Positions 9,009-16,845 of a stretch of DNA of 64,000 nt are shown here, piece by piece. The first letter of the stretch is position 1. Each line of letters starts with the position of its first letter. The notes beneath the pieces are model-generated. The model made no database searches. It was not told where the DNA came from and was given only the letters and a program-made list of their open reading frames with translations. The position numbers and the translations under genes were made by a program. This DNA comes from Nocardiopsis sp. NRRL B-16309 (GTDB lineage Bacteria > Actinomycetota > Actinomycetes > Streptosporangiales > Streptosporangiaceae). The stretch covers positions 186,001 to 250,000 of the forward strand of contig NZ_LGEC01000058.1 of the NCBI RefSeq assembly GCF_001279585.1, read 5' to 3'.

Positions 9009-9545
9009 TCAGTCGGATCCCGCCGGGTCCGTCGTCAGGCCCCCGGCCAGGTGGGCGAGCTCGTCCACGTCGGCGCTGCCGGCCACCACCAGCGTCACGT
9101 CGTCCTCCAACAGCACCAGCGCGCCCCAGTCCGCGGAGTCGTAGTGCTCCCACTCCCGGCCGCCCACGGCGACCGTGCCGACAGGCTCGGCGTCCTCGAC
9201 GCTGTCCGAGACCACGCTGGCCGGGTCGTCGTCGCTCTGGATGAGCCGGGCGTGGCTGTCCTCGGCCGTGGCGAAGCCCACGCTCCAGTGCACGGGGCCG
9301 GTCACGTCGAGGATGGAGCTGGTGGGCGTCCACCCCTGGTCGACGAGGTCCTCGTCGGGCACCGTCACCGGATAGTCCGCGGCCTCGCGCAGCACGTCGA
9401 TGTCGGGACGGTAGTCCACGGAGGGGATGTGCTCGCCACGGCGCGTGGCGACCACGAACGCCATGGCCAGCAGGATCGCGACGAGGATCCCGAGGGAGAT
9501 GGCGTAGTTCTTGAAGGTGGCGTTGGACCGGCTGTACTCACTCAT
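9009..9545 (-). CDS. DUF4245-domain membrane-anchored protein
   Basis: A 178-residue protein with one N-terminal transmembrane segment (about 15-34) and an extracytoplasmic DUF4245 domain. Visible motifs are YPVTVPDEDL, GWTPTSS, HWSVGF and GGREWEHY. This family is found near glpX in actinobacteria (Rv1100 in M. tuberculosis). The function is unknown; it could be a periplasmic partner or sensor. The ATG at 9545 lacks a strong ribosome site. Confidence 0.82.
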   Translation of the reverse strand: MSEYSRSNATFKNYAISLGILVAILLAMAFVVATRRGEHIPSVDYRPDIDVLREAADYPVTVPDEDLVDQGWTPTSSILDVTGPVHWSVGFATAEDSHARLIQSDDDPASVVSDSVEDAEPVGTVAVGGREWEHYDSADWGALVLLEDDVTLVVAGSADVDELAHLAGGLTTDPAGSD

Positions 9546-9629
9546 GACAGCTCCCAGCTTGCCCCAGGCCCGCGACCCCTCTGATCCGGGGTGCCGCTAG
9601 GGAGTGTCCGAGTTCCCGCCCCGGGTCGG

Positions 9630-10244
9630 TCAGGACCGGCGCTCGAACTGGGACAGCAGCGCCGTGATGTCGTCGGCGAGCCTGCGCGCGTCGGCGTCGT
9701 CGCGCCGGACCACCTCGGCCACGGCCAGGAGCATGGCCCCGCTCACCACGATGAGCAGTGCCTCGTCCACGGGCTCGTCGGCCTTGCGGAACAGGGCCAC
9801 GTTGCGGTCGCTCCACTGGGTGAGCCGCGCGCGGAGCTGGTAGTCGAAACCGGGAGGCCCGTCGCCGCTGAAGAACAGCCGCGCGGTGTCGCGCTCCTCG
9901 ATGCTGCCGAGCAGGTAGGCGCGGGCGGCGATGTTCATCAGCCGTGTGGGATCACTCTCACCCTCGGCCCGCGCGTCCACCACCGCCTGGTGGGTGCGCT
10001 CCTGCTGGCGCTGCTGGAACTCCTCGTACAGCGCGAGGTAGAGGTCGGCCTTGCCGGTGAAGTGGTGGTACAGGCTGCCGACGCTCGCACCGGCGACGGA
10101 GACGACCTCGCTCACGCCCGCCTTGGCGAACCCCACGGTGCGGAACACCTGGGCGGCCGCCCTCAGCAGAGCACTGCGTGTGGCGGCTCCGCGCGGCGAG
10201 ACCCGCACGGCCTTCTCCGGCCTGTCCGTCTTGTCCACTGTCAC
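9630..10244 (-). CDS. TetR-family transcriptional regulator
   Basis: A 204-residue repressor-type protein. The N-terminal helix-turn-helix (about 20-60) includes LLRAAAQVFRTVGFAKAGVS and GASVGSLYHHF. The C-terminal ligand domain is all-helical. The GTG at 10244 has GGAG seven bases upstream; GTG at 10238 is an equally possible start. It is divergent from glpX, and two GTGT-centred palindromes lie in the shared gap (10330-10340 and 10418-10428). It may therefore control itself or glpX. The ligand is unknown. Confidence 0.85.
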   Translation of the reverse strand: MTVDKTDRPEKAVRVSPRGAATRSALLRAAAQVFRTVGFAKAGVSEVVSVAGASVGSLYHHFTGKADLYLALYEEFQQRQQERTHQAVVDARAEGESDPTRLMNIAARAYLLGSIEERDTARLFFSGDGPPGFDYQLRARLTQWSDRNVALFRKADEPVDEALLIVVSGAMLLAVAEVVRRDDADARRLADDITALLSQFERRS

Positions 10245-10329
10245 GCCCTCACTCCGGTCCGGGTCAAGCCAGCGTAGACCGTCATCCCCACCGCGCGCCC
10301 GTCGCGGGTGGCACCCGCGGGCGCCCGGC

Positions 10330-10428
10330 GGTGTGACACCCCGGGCCACCCGTGCCAGTCGGGGAACACGTCGGGTGACTACCCTAAGACGTGTATCCCC
10401 GCCCTGATCCCTGATGGAAGGTGTCACC
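10330..10428. promoter_or_regulatory. glpX/tetR intergenic region with two related palindromes
   Basis: GGTGT-G-ACACC occupies 10330-10340. AGGTG-T-CACCT occupies 10418-10428 and overlaps the presumed glpX ribosome site. A TACCCT box near 10380 could be the glpX -10 element. A repressor bound at either site would block transcription or translation of glpX. Confidence 0.35.
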
Positions 10429-10431
10429 TCC

Positions 10432-11454
10432 ATGTCGCAGTCCGCGAGCTCCACCGCGCAGTCCTCGGCGCCCGACAGAAACCTCGCGTTGGAGCTGGTC
10501 CGCGTCACCGAGACCGCGGCGCTCGCGGCGGCCCGCTGGGTCGGCAAGGGCGACAAGATCGGTGCCGACGGGGCGGCCGTGCGCGGCATGCGGCACATGA
10601 TCAGCACCGTGTCCATGAACGGCACCGTGGTGATCGGCGAGGGCGAGAAGGACAACGCCCCGATGCTCTACAACGGGGAGAGCGTGGGCGACGGCGGGGG
10701 GCAGGGCTGGGACGTGGCCGTCGACCCGATCGACGGCACGACGCTGACCGCCATGGGCATGCCCAACGCGATCGCCGTCATCGCGATGAGCCCGCGCAAC
10801 ACCATGTTCGACCCCTCCGCGGTCTTCTACATGGAGAAGCTCGCCACGGGACCCGAGGCCGCCGACGTCGTGGACATCGCCGCACCGGTCACCGACAACA
10901 TCCGGGCGGTGGCCCGCGCCAAGGGCAAGTCCCCGCAGGACGTCACGGTCGTCATCCTGGACCGGCCCCGCCACAAGCAGCTCGTGCAGGACGTGCGCGA
11001 CGCGGGCGCCCGGATCAAGTTCATCAGCGACGGCGACGTGGCGGGCGCGATCATGGCGGCCCGCGCGGGCACCGGCGTGGACCTGCTGCTGGGCATCGGC
11101 GGCACCCCGGAGGGCATCATCACCGCCTGCGCGATGAAGTGCCTGGGCGGCGCCATCCAGGGGCGGCTGTGGCCCAAGGACGAGGACGAGCGCGCCAAGG
11201 CGCTCGCGGCCGGCCACGACCTGGGCCGCGTGCTGCACACCGGCGACCTCGTCTCCTCCGACGACGTGTTCTTCGCCGCGACCGGCATCACCGACGGCGA
11301 GCTGGTCGGGGGCGTGCGCTACGAGGCGTCGCGGGTGATCACCGACTCCCTCGTCATGCGCGGGCGCAGCGGCACCGTCCGCGAGGTCCGCAGCGAGCAC
11401 CGGCTGAGCAAGCTCGCGGCCTACAGCGGCGTGGACCTGACCTCCGCGCCCTGA
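10432..11454 (+). CDS. glpX: Fructose-1,6-bisphosphatase class II
   Basis: A 340-residue GlpX that hydrolyses fructose 1,6-bisphosphate to fructose 6-phosphate, the committed step of gluconeogenesis. Metal and phosphate motifs are present: IGEGEKDNAPML, the DPIDGTTLTAMG signature and GIGGTPEGIITA. It is the main fructose bisphosphatase in many actinobacteria. I prefer ATG 10432 over the in-frame ATG 10414 because GGAAGG lies 10 bases before it. It is syntenic with fumC, as in M. tuberculosis, but separated here by about 6 kb of inserted genes. Confidence 0.96.
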   Translation: MSQSASSTAQSSAPDRNLALELVRVTETAALAAARWVGKGDKIGADGAAVRGMRHMISTVSMNGTVVIGEGEKDNAPMLYNGESVGDGGGQGWDVAVDPIDGTTLTAMGMPNAIAVIAMSPRNTMFDPSAVFYMEKLATGPEAADVVDIAAPVTDNIRAVARAKGKSPQDVTVVILDRPRHKQLVQDVRDAGARIKFISDGDVAGAIMAARAGTGVDLLLGIGGTPEGIITACAMKCLGGAIQGRLWPKDEDERAKALAAGHDLGRVLHTGDLVSSDDVFFAATGITDGELVGGVRYEASRVITDSLVMRGRSGTVREVRSEHRLSKLAAYSGVDLTSAP

Positions 11455-11672
11455 CCCCGCGCCCCGGTCGACGTGCCGGCCCGGCCGGATCGCGGTGTCC
11501 GGCCGGGCCGACGCGGTCCGACCCGTGCCGTACCGTGCCGGACGGGGTCGGCCTGTGGGCCGCCCCACCCGCGCGGTCGGCTCCGGATGCGAACCACACC
11601 GGGGTGACCCCGCATCAGAACCCACGTTGACCCGCGCCCGCGGGCGCACTGCACTTCCCCGTCGGAGGCACG

Positions 11673-13361
11673 ATGTCCTACCCGGATCCCCCACAGCAGC
11701 CCCCATGGCAGCCGCACCAGCCCGGGCAGCCTGGGCAGGGCCACCCTCAGTACGGTGCCGCCCCCGGGCAGCCGTACCCCCAGCAGCCCCAGCAGCCGCC
11801 GTACCCGCAGCAACCGCCGCACGGCGCCCCCGGCGGCGGCATGCCCGGCGGCGGAGCGCCCGGCGGTCCGCCCTACGGGGGCCAGTACCAGGGCGGCCAG
11901 ATGCCGCCCTCCGGCGGCCGTCGCCGCCACCGCTGGCTGATCCCGACCGCCGCGGGCGTGGCCGTCGTGGTCATGGCGGGCACCGTCTGGGCCACGGTGT
12001 CGCTGGTGGACTTCGGCGGGCCGCAGCCCGAGACCGTCCTGCCCGGCAACTCGATCGCGTTCGGCAAGATGGACCTGGCCATCGACGGCTCCCAGGCCAT
12101 CGAACTCCTCCGGTTCGTCGACCGGCTGCCCGAGGAGATGCTCGAGGAGGTGGGCGAGCCGGAGGAGGACACCTCCTCGATGATGGCCGAGGCCTTCGTC
12201 GAGGCCTTCCCCGAGGCGGACCAGGCCGAGGTGGAGGAGTGGATCGGCCAGGGCGTCGGCGGCTCGGTGTGGCCGACCGACGACGAGGAGGCGTCCGAGG
12301 GCACCGGCGTCGGCGGGGCCATCGCGTGGTCGGTGACCGACGAGGCGCTCGCCGAGGAGCAGCTCACCGCCCTCACGGGCGAGCGCGACGACATCGCCTT
12401 TGAGGTCGTCGCTGACTTCGCGCTGATGTCGTACAACGAGGCCGCGCTCGCCGACCTGGACAGCCAGGTGGAGGCGCACGGCACCCTGGACGGCAGCGAC
12501 ACCTTCACCGGTGACCTGGCCGACGTGCCCGGCGGGAGCGTGGCGGTCGGCTGGACCGACCTGGGCGGCCTGATGTCGGTCGAGGAGTTCCGGCGCGAGG
12601 TCGAGGCCGAGATGCCCGCGGACTCGGGCGCGATGGAGGGCCGGGCGACCGCGTCCATGCGCGTCGACGGCGACTACCTCGAAGCGCGGATGGACGTGTT
12701 CGGCTTCGAGGTGGACCAGACCGACCTGTCCTGGCTCTCGGAGTCCCCGGGTGCGAGCGTGGCCGCGATGGGCGACCTGCCTGAGAACACCGCCGTCGCG
12801 GTCGGCGGCACCGGACTGGACGAGGCGTTCACCAGCGCCTACGAGCAGGGGATCCCCTTCCTCAGCAGCGGTGAGCAGACCGAGATGGAGCGGTCGTTCA
12901 ACTCCATGGGGGTGCCGATGCCGGACAGCTTCGGCGGTCTGCTGGGCACGTCCACGGCGTTCGGCGCCGCCGACCTGGACTTCACCGCCGGGAGCCCCGA
13001 CGGCGCCACGTACGAGTACCGGGCGGTCGGCGGCGACGAGCAGGTGCTGACCACCCTCGTCGAGCAGATGGCCGGGCCCTACTCCTCCTCGGTTCCCGAG
13101 GTGCGCGGCGACGGCGACGCCGTGGTGGTCTCGAACGGCCCGGGCGGCGGCCGTCTGGCCGACGACGAGGTGTTCCAGCAGACGATGCAGGAGATGGACG
13201 ACGCCGTGATGGCCGGATACGTCGACCTGCGGCAGGCCATTCCGGCCGGTGAGGTCGACGCCCCGGAGGAGTGGGGCGCGCTGGGCGTGGCGCTCAGCGT
13301 GACCGGGGAGGGCGAGCGCGCGAGCTTCGAGCTGCGCTGGGCGCCCAGCGGCGGCGAGTAG
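11673..13361 (+). CDS. DUF3352 membrane-anchored protein with Pro/Gln-rich N-terminus
   Basis: A 562-residue protein. Residues 1-80 are a cytoplasmic Pro/Gln/Gly-rich tail, followed by one transmembrane segment (about 87-108). A large extracytoplasmic acidic domain of the DUF3352 type follows (motifs FGKMDLAIDG, VGWTDLGGL and SWLSESPGASVAAMG). The function is unknown. The architecture suggests a surface protein or adhesin-like substrate binder. ATG 11673 has a GGAGG site. Its last 68 bases overlap, on the opposite strand, the end of the ABC permease gene. Confidence 0.72.
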   Translation: MSYPDPPQQPPWQPHQPGQPGQGHPQYGAAPGQPYPQQPQQPPYPQQPPHGAPGGGMPGGGAPGGPPYGGQYQGGQMPPSGGRRRHRWLIPTAAGVAVVVMAGTVWATVSLVDFGGPQPETVLPGNSIAFGKMDLAIDGSQAIELLRFVDRLPEEMLEEVGEPEEDTSSMMAEAFVEAFPEADQAEVEEWIGQGVGGSVWPTDDEEASEGTGVGGAIAWSVTDEALAEEQLTALTGERDDIAFEVVADFALMSYNEAALADLDSQVEAHGTLDGSDTFTGDLADVPGGSVAVGWTDLGGLMSVEEFRREVEAEMPADSGAMEGRATASMRVDGDYLEARMDVFGFEVDQTDLSWLSESPGASVAAMGDLPENTAVAVGGTGLDEAFTSAYEQGIPFLSSGEQTEMERSFNSMGVPMPDSFGGLLGTSTAFGAADLDFTAGSPDGATYEYRAVGGDEQVLTTLVEQMAGPYSSSVPEVRGDGDAVVVSNGPGGGRLADDEVFQQTMQEMDDAVMAGYVDLRQAIPAGEVDAPEEWGALGVALSVTGEGERASFELRWAPSGGE

Positions 13362-14220
13362 CCGCGTGTGACGGCGGTGGCGCGGGAGGGAGGCCTCCCG
13401 AGCTGACGACGCGGCGGCGCATCTGGAAGCCCGCCAGGAACCACATCAGGACGATGAAGGCCAGCAGCACGGCGACGTGGCCGAGCGCCGTCACGGGCGC
13501 CAGACCGCCGAAGACCACCCCGCGGATGAGTTCCACGGCGTGGTAGAGCGGGTTGACCATGGCCGCCGACTGCACCCAGTCCGGCAGCTCGGTCAGCGGG
13601 AAGAACGTTCCAGCCACGAGGAACAGCGGCGTGAACAGGCCGCTGAACACGTAGTCCATCGACCGCACCGACGTGATGACCGCCGAGATCCAGATGCCGA
13701 ACAGCGCGAAGGCGAAGCCCGCCAGGAACGCGATGAACGGCACGAGGAGCATGCCGGGGCCGGGCCGCAGCCCGAAGCCGATGGCGACGAGCAGCGGCAC
13801 GCAGCCGTAGACGCCCGAGCGCAGGGCCAGCCACAGCGCCTCGCCGGTGACCAGTTCGCGCACGTCGATCGGGGTCGCGAGGATGCCCTCGTAGGTGTGC
13901 AGGAAGCGGCGCTTGATGAAGGTGTTGATCACGGCGGGCATCATCGACTGGAACATGACCGACACCGCCACGATGCCGGTGCCGAGGAAGTCGATGTAGC
14001 TGTAGCCGGCGAGCGTGCCGATGAGCGCGCCCATGCCGAAGCCGAAGCACAGCAGGTACAGCGTCGGCTCGACGACCGCGGCGAACGTGGTCGCCCGCCA
14101 GGACTGGCCGTACAGGATCCACTCGCGCGCGACCACGCCCAGGACGGCGTCGGCCTCGAACCGTCCGGGACGCGCGTGGATCTCCGGCCGGGCGTCCTCC
14201 CTGGTCTGTCGCAGGGTCAT
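13294..14220 (-). CDS. ABC-2 type exporter permease (DrrB/NodJ-like)
   Basis: A 308-residue integral membrane subunit with six predicted helices. Family motifs include GILATPIDVRELVTGEALW, SGLFTPLFLVAGTFFPL and MVNPLYHAVELIRG. It should pair with the ATPase encoded just upstream; the start and stop codons overlap by four bases (ATGA), a sign of coupling. Substrates of this group are drugs or lipids, but none is indicated here. The final 36 residues after FQMRRRVV are Pro/Arg/Ser-rich and lie antisense to the neighbouring coding sequence. They look like a read-through extension. Confidence 0.88.
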   Translation of the reverse strand: MTLRQTREDARPEIHARPGRFEADAVLGVVAREWILYGQSWRATTFAAVVEPTLYLLCFGFGMGALIGTLAGYSYIDFLGTGIVAVSVMFQSMMPAVINTFIKRRFLHTYEGILATPIDVRELVTGEALWLALRSGVYGCVPLLVAIGFGLRPGPGMLLVPFIAFLAGFAFALFGIWISAVITSVRSMDYVFSGLFTPLFLVAGTFFPLTELPDWVQSAAMVNPLYHAVELIRGVVFGGLAPVTALGHVAVLLAFIVLMWFLAGFQMRRRVVSSGGLPPAPPPSHAATRRRWAPSAARSSRARPPRSR

Positions 14221-15143
14221 TCCACACTCTCCCCGGTGAGGGTCACGAACACGTCCTCCAGGTTGCTGGCGCGCCGCAGTGGCGTGGCCAGCCGGTCCCG
14301 GAGCGACTCGGGCAGTTCTTCGGCACGCAGGACCGACACGGTGGTGCCCGTGCGCCGGGTGGTGAAGCCGTGGCCGCGGATGAGGGCTTCGAGGGCGTCG
14401 ATGCCGTCCTCCCCCGGCGTGTACTCCTCCACGGTCGCCCCCGCGTACTTGGCGACGAGGTCGGCGGGGGTGCCGCGTTCGACGACCCGGCCCGCCGCCA
14501 TCAGGGCCACCTCGTCGGAGAGGCGTTCGGCCTCCTCGATGTAGTGCGTGGACATCAGCACGGTGACGCCCTCGGCGCGCAGGGCGTTGATGACACCCCA
14601 CAGGTCCTGGCGGACCTGCGGGTCCAGGCCGACCGTGGGCTCGTCCATGAGGACGAGTTCCGGCCGGTGCAGGAGGGCGCGGACGATCAGCAGCCGACGG
14701 CGCATGCCGCCGGAGAGGTCGTCCACGAGGGTGTCGCCGCGGTCGCCGAGCTGGGCCAGGCGCATGGCCCGCCCGATGGCCTCCCGGCGCTGCCGCCGGG
14801 GGACGCGGTAGAGGAAGGAGAACATCCGCAGGTTCTGCTCGACGGTGAGTTCCTCGTCGAGGTTGTCGTGCTGGGGGACGACCCCCATGCGGGCGCGCGC
14901 CCACTTCGACTCGGCTGGGATCTCGTGGCCGAGGATGCGGATCTCGCCCTCGTCGGCCAGGCTCTGGGCGGTGAGCATCTTCATCGTGGTGGACTTGCCC
15001 GCGCCGTTGGGCCCGAGCAGTCCGAGGACGACACCCTGCGGGACGTCGAGGTCCAGACCGTCGACCGCGGTCAGGGAGCCGAAGCGCTTGACGACGCCGC
15101 GTAGCAGGAGCGCGGGGACGGCGGAGGAGTCGCTGGGGCCCAT
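14217..15143 (-). CDS. ABC exporter ATP-binding protein (DrrA/NodI-like)
   Basis: A 308-residue ATPase that powers the downstream permease. Visible motifs are Walker A GPNGAGKST, signature LSGGMRRR, Walker B LVLMDEPTVGLD and the switch histidine in STHYIEEAE. A C-terminal extension of about 90 residues is typical of the daunorubicin-resistance/Nod-factor subfamily. I chose ATG 15143 because a GGGAG site lies eight bases before it; ATG 15188 would add 15 residues but lacks a ribosome site. No regulator lies adjacent. Confidence 0.92.
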   Translation of the reverse strand: MGPSDSSAVPALLLRGVVKRFGSLTAVDGLDLDVPQGVVLGLLGPNGAGKSTTMKMLTAQSLADEGEIRILGHEIPAESKWARARMGVVPQHDNLDEELTVEQNLRMFSFLYRVPRRQRREAIGRAMRLAQLGDRGDTLVDDLSGGMRRRLLIVRALLHRPELVLMDEPTVGLDPQVRQDLWGVINALRAEGVTVLMSTHYIEEAERLSDEVALMAAGRVVERGTPADLVAKYAGATVEEYTPGEDGIDALEALIRGHGFTTRRTGTTVSVLRAEELPESLRDRLATPLRRASNLEDVFVTLTGESVE

Positions 15144-15381
15144 GGACGCGCTCCCAGGCACACTCCGGCCCGGATCAGATGAGGTCATGAGGCCACGGTG
15201 GCAAATTCGCGGGTGAATATCCAGCGAGTTTTCCGCCCCGGGGCGGGCGCGGGGCACCCCTTCATTCACGCCCGGCGGAACCGCCTCGCTCGCGGCTCAG
15301 CCGGGCCACAGGGGATTTCCCCGTTGCGGATTCTCCGATTCGGCCCTACAACGGCGTCAGAGCTCGTTAACGAGTTCGATT

Positions 15382-15462
15382 ATGAAGGTGGTCGTGCGCG
15401 TCAAACTGCTCCCCTCGCCGGAACAGGCGGAGGCGCTTCCCCGTAGCCTCAGCCACGGGTAG
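15382..15462 (+). pseudogene. Remnant of a TnpB (IS200/IS605 OrfB) gene
   Basis: A 26-codon frame begins MKVVVRVKLLPSPEQAEAL and then stops. This matches the usual first residues of TnpB-family RNA-guided nucleases (basic-hydrophobic strand, then LLPTPEQ-AAL). No RuvC, zinc-finger or arginine-rich segment follows in any frame, so this is a vestige. After the stop the same frame stays open for 11 codons. The palindrome at 15363-15374 just upstream could be part of an old element end, but this is not shown. Confidence 0.5.
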
Positions 15463-15494
15463 CTGGCGTTCGAGTACTCGGTCACCACGGACGA

Positions 15495-15677
15495 CTAGGA
15501 ACCGAAGACGTCGCCGACCTGAACTGAACTGGAGCCCGAGCTGTTCGCCGTGCACCAGAACCCGGTGGCGGGGAACAGCACATACGCGATCGCGCCATCC
15601 ACCTGGCCCGCAGGCGTCCCGGCCTCGAAAAATCCGTTGCGCGGGGCCGGGCCCCTTCCTAGGATCGGCCGCACCAC
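15495..15677 (-). pseudogene. Possible fragment of a secreted-protein gene
   Basis: A 60-codon reverse frame whose second half (AIAYVLFPATGFWCTANSSG and onward) has ordinary amino-acid usage, unlike shadow frames of this GC content. It has no ribosome site at its first ATG and no upstream coding continuation. I cannot name it. It may be the tail of a degraded exported protein or chance. Confidence 0.2.
15637..15665 (+). promoter_or_regulatory. Sigma-A-type promoter for the RNHCP genes
   Basis: TTGCGC (15637-15642) and TAGGAT (15660-15665) are separated by 17 bases, close to the actinobacterial housekeeping consensus. The expected start point near 15672 would give a leader of about 210 bases before the first RNHCP gene, containing the small frame at 15728-15802. 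Confidence 0.45.
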
Positions 15678-15727
15678 GACGACCCACCCGGAAGCGCACC
15701 CGCCGCCCGGGTCCCAGGAGGCTGTTC

Positions 15728-15802
15728 ATGACCCGGACCGCGCCGAGCGCGCTTCACCACCGTGCGGACGACCACCGGCTCCGGCCGCTCCCGGCCCGCT
15801 GA
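15728..15802 (+). CDS. Possible 24-residue leader peptide
   Basis: A short frame (begins MTRTAPSALHHRADDHR) with a near-ideal AGGAGG site six bases before its ATG, located between a promoter and the RNHCP genes. It is rich in Arg, His and Pro and has no cysteine run. It could be an upstream regulatory frame or a real microprotein. Support is the ribosome site and position only. Confidence 0.35.
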   Translation: MTRTAPSALHHRADDHRLRPLPAR

Positions 15803-15880
15803 CGCGACACCGCCGCACCGTCGAGAACCGCTCGGCCTGCTCCTGCTGCCCGATACCGATGTCCAGCAAGGAGTTCCCGG

Positions 15881-16246
15881 GTGTCCACCACCGAACCCAT
15901 CCCCGTCCTGCGCACCTCCACCTTCACCTGCGTGCGCTGCGGCCTGACCACCGCCGTCCTCGATCCCGCGGGCGCGCGGCGCGACCACTGCCCCAGCTGC
16001 CTGAGTTCGCGCCACGTCGTCGACCGGGTCGAAGGCGGGTCCGCCGACTGCGGCGGACGCATGGTCCCGATCTCCATCGCCGTCCCGCGCGGCGACGCGT
16101 GGCGCCTCATCCACCGCTGCACGCGGTGCGACGAACTGTCGGAGAGCGCCGTGTCCACGGACGACAACCACCTCGTCCTGATGCGCCTCGCCGTCCGGCC
16201 GCTCGCCGAACCGCCCTTCCCGCTCGACCTGTTCGGGGAGGTGTGA
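15881..16246 (+). CDS. RNHCP-domain protein 1
   Basis: A 121-residue protein of the RNHCP family, named after a conserved motif seen here as RRDHCPSCL. The two cysteine pairs (CVRCG near residue 18, CPSCL near 38), later cysteines in SADCGGRM and HRCTRC, and the histidines suggest a small zinc-binding fold. The function is unknown. GTG 15881 has an AAGGAG site seven bases upstream. Its stop overlaps the start region of the next, paralogous gene. Confidence 0.8.
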   Translation: MSTTEPIPVLRTSTFTCVRCGLTTAVLDPAGARRDHCPSCLSSRHVVDRVEGGSADCGGRMVPISIAVPRGDAWRLIHRCTRCDELSESAVSTDDNHLVLMRLAVRPLAEPPFPLDLFGEV

Positions 16247-16248
16247 GC

Positions 16249-16680
16249 GTGGGTCGGCGCAACACACGGGGGCGGCGGCGCGCCCAGCGCGCGAAAAGCG
16301 TCACGCACGCCCACGGCGAGGTCGGCCGGTCCCGGTCGTTCCGCTGCGCGCGCTGCCGGTTGGAGGTCCCCGCCGACGCACCGGGGACGGCGCACCGCAA
16401 CCACTGCCCGCACTGCCTGACCAGCCTGCACGTGGACCGCCGCGTCCCCGGGGACCGCGCGGCGGACTGCCGGGGGCGCATGGACGCGGTGAGCGTCTCG
16501 GCGCGGCCGGACGGCGAGTGGATGATCATCCACCGCTGTACGCGCTGCGGCGGACTCAGCGCCAACCGGATCGCGGGCGACGACAACGCACGGTCGCTGG
16601 TGCGGATGGCGGTCCGTCCGCTGGCCGCCGCCCGGCCCTCGGCCGCCGACCTCGCCCGGCGGGTGCTGATCGACCTGTGA
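16249..16680 (+). CDS. RNHCP-domain protein 2
   Basis: A 143-residue paralogue of the preceding gene. It has the eponymous motif as HRNHCPHCL, with flanking CARCRLEV, AADCRGRM and IHRCTRCGG, so all putative metal ligands are kept. A basic N-terminal extension (GRRNTRGRRRAQRAK) could contact nucleic acid. GTG 16249 has GGAGG seven bases upstream; GTG 16243 overlaps the previous stop. The tandem, overlapping arrangement implies co-translation and perhaps a heteromer. No activity is known for the family. Confidence 0.8.
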   Translation: MGRRNTRGRRRAQRAKSVTHAHGEVGRSRSFRCARCRLEVPADAPGTAHRNHCPHCLTSLHVDRRVPGDRAADCRGRMDAVSVSARPDGEWMIIHRCTRCGGLSANRIAGDDNARSLVRMAVRPLAAARPSAADLARRVLIDL

Positions 16681-16845
16681 CCACGGGCGGGCCCGCTCCC
16701 CGGGCCCGCCCCTCGCCCACCATCGCCGAGGCCGCCGCGTGCGAGGACGGACCACGGCCGGGGCCGCCCGCCGTCGTTCGTCGGCGCCGCGCGCCACGAT
16801 GGACCACGACCCTGGGAGGACGCGCGTGAGAGGGCGGTTGCTCTA

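Larger units (their letters stand above)
15144..15880. other. Gene-poor stretch with decayed sequences
   Basis: No full-length gene is convincing here. It contains a perfect 12-base palindrome (CTCGTTAACGAG, 15363-15374), a TnpB N-terminal remnant (15382-15462), and a 60-codon reverse frame (15495-15677). It also holds a good sigma-A-type promoter and a possible leader peptide for the RNHCP genes. Base composition is less extreme than in the flanking genes. Confidence 0.6.

Noticed and set aside
14217..15143. Antibiotic biosynthetic cluster around the DrrAB-like exporter
   Set aside because: The exporter is isolated between a DUF3352 gene and a decayed stretch; no polyketide, peptide synthetase or tailoring genes are present.
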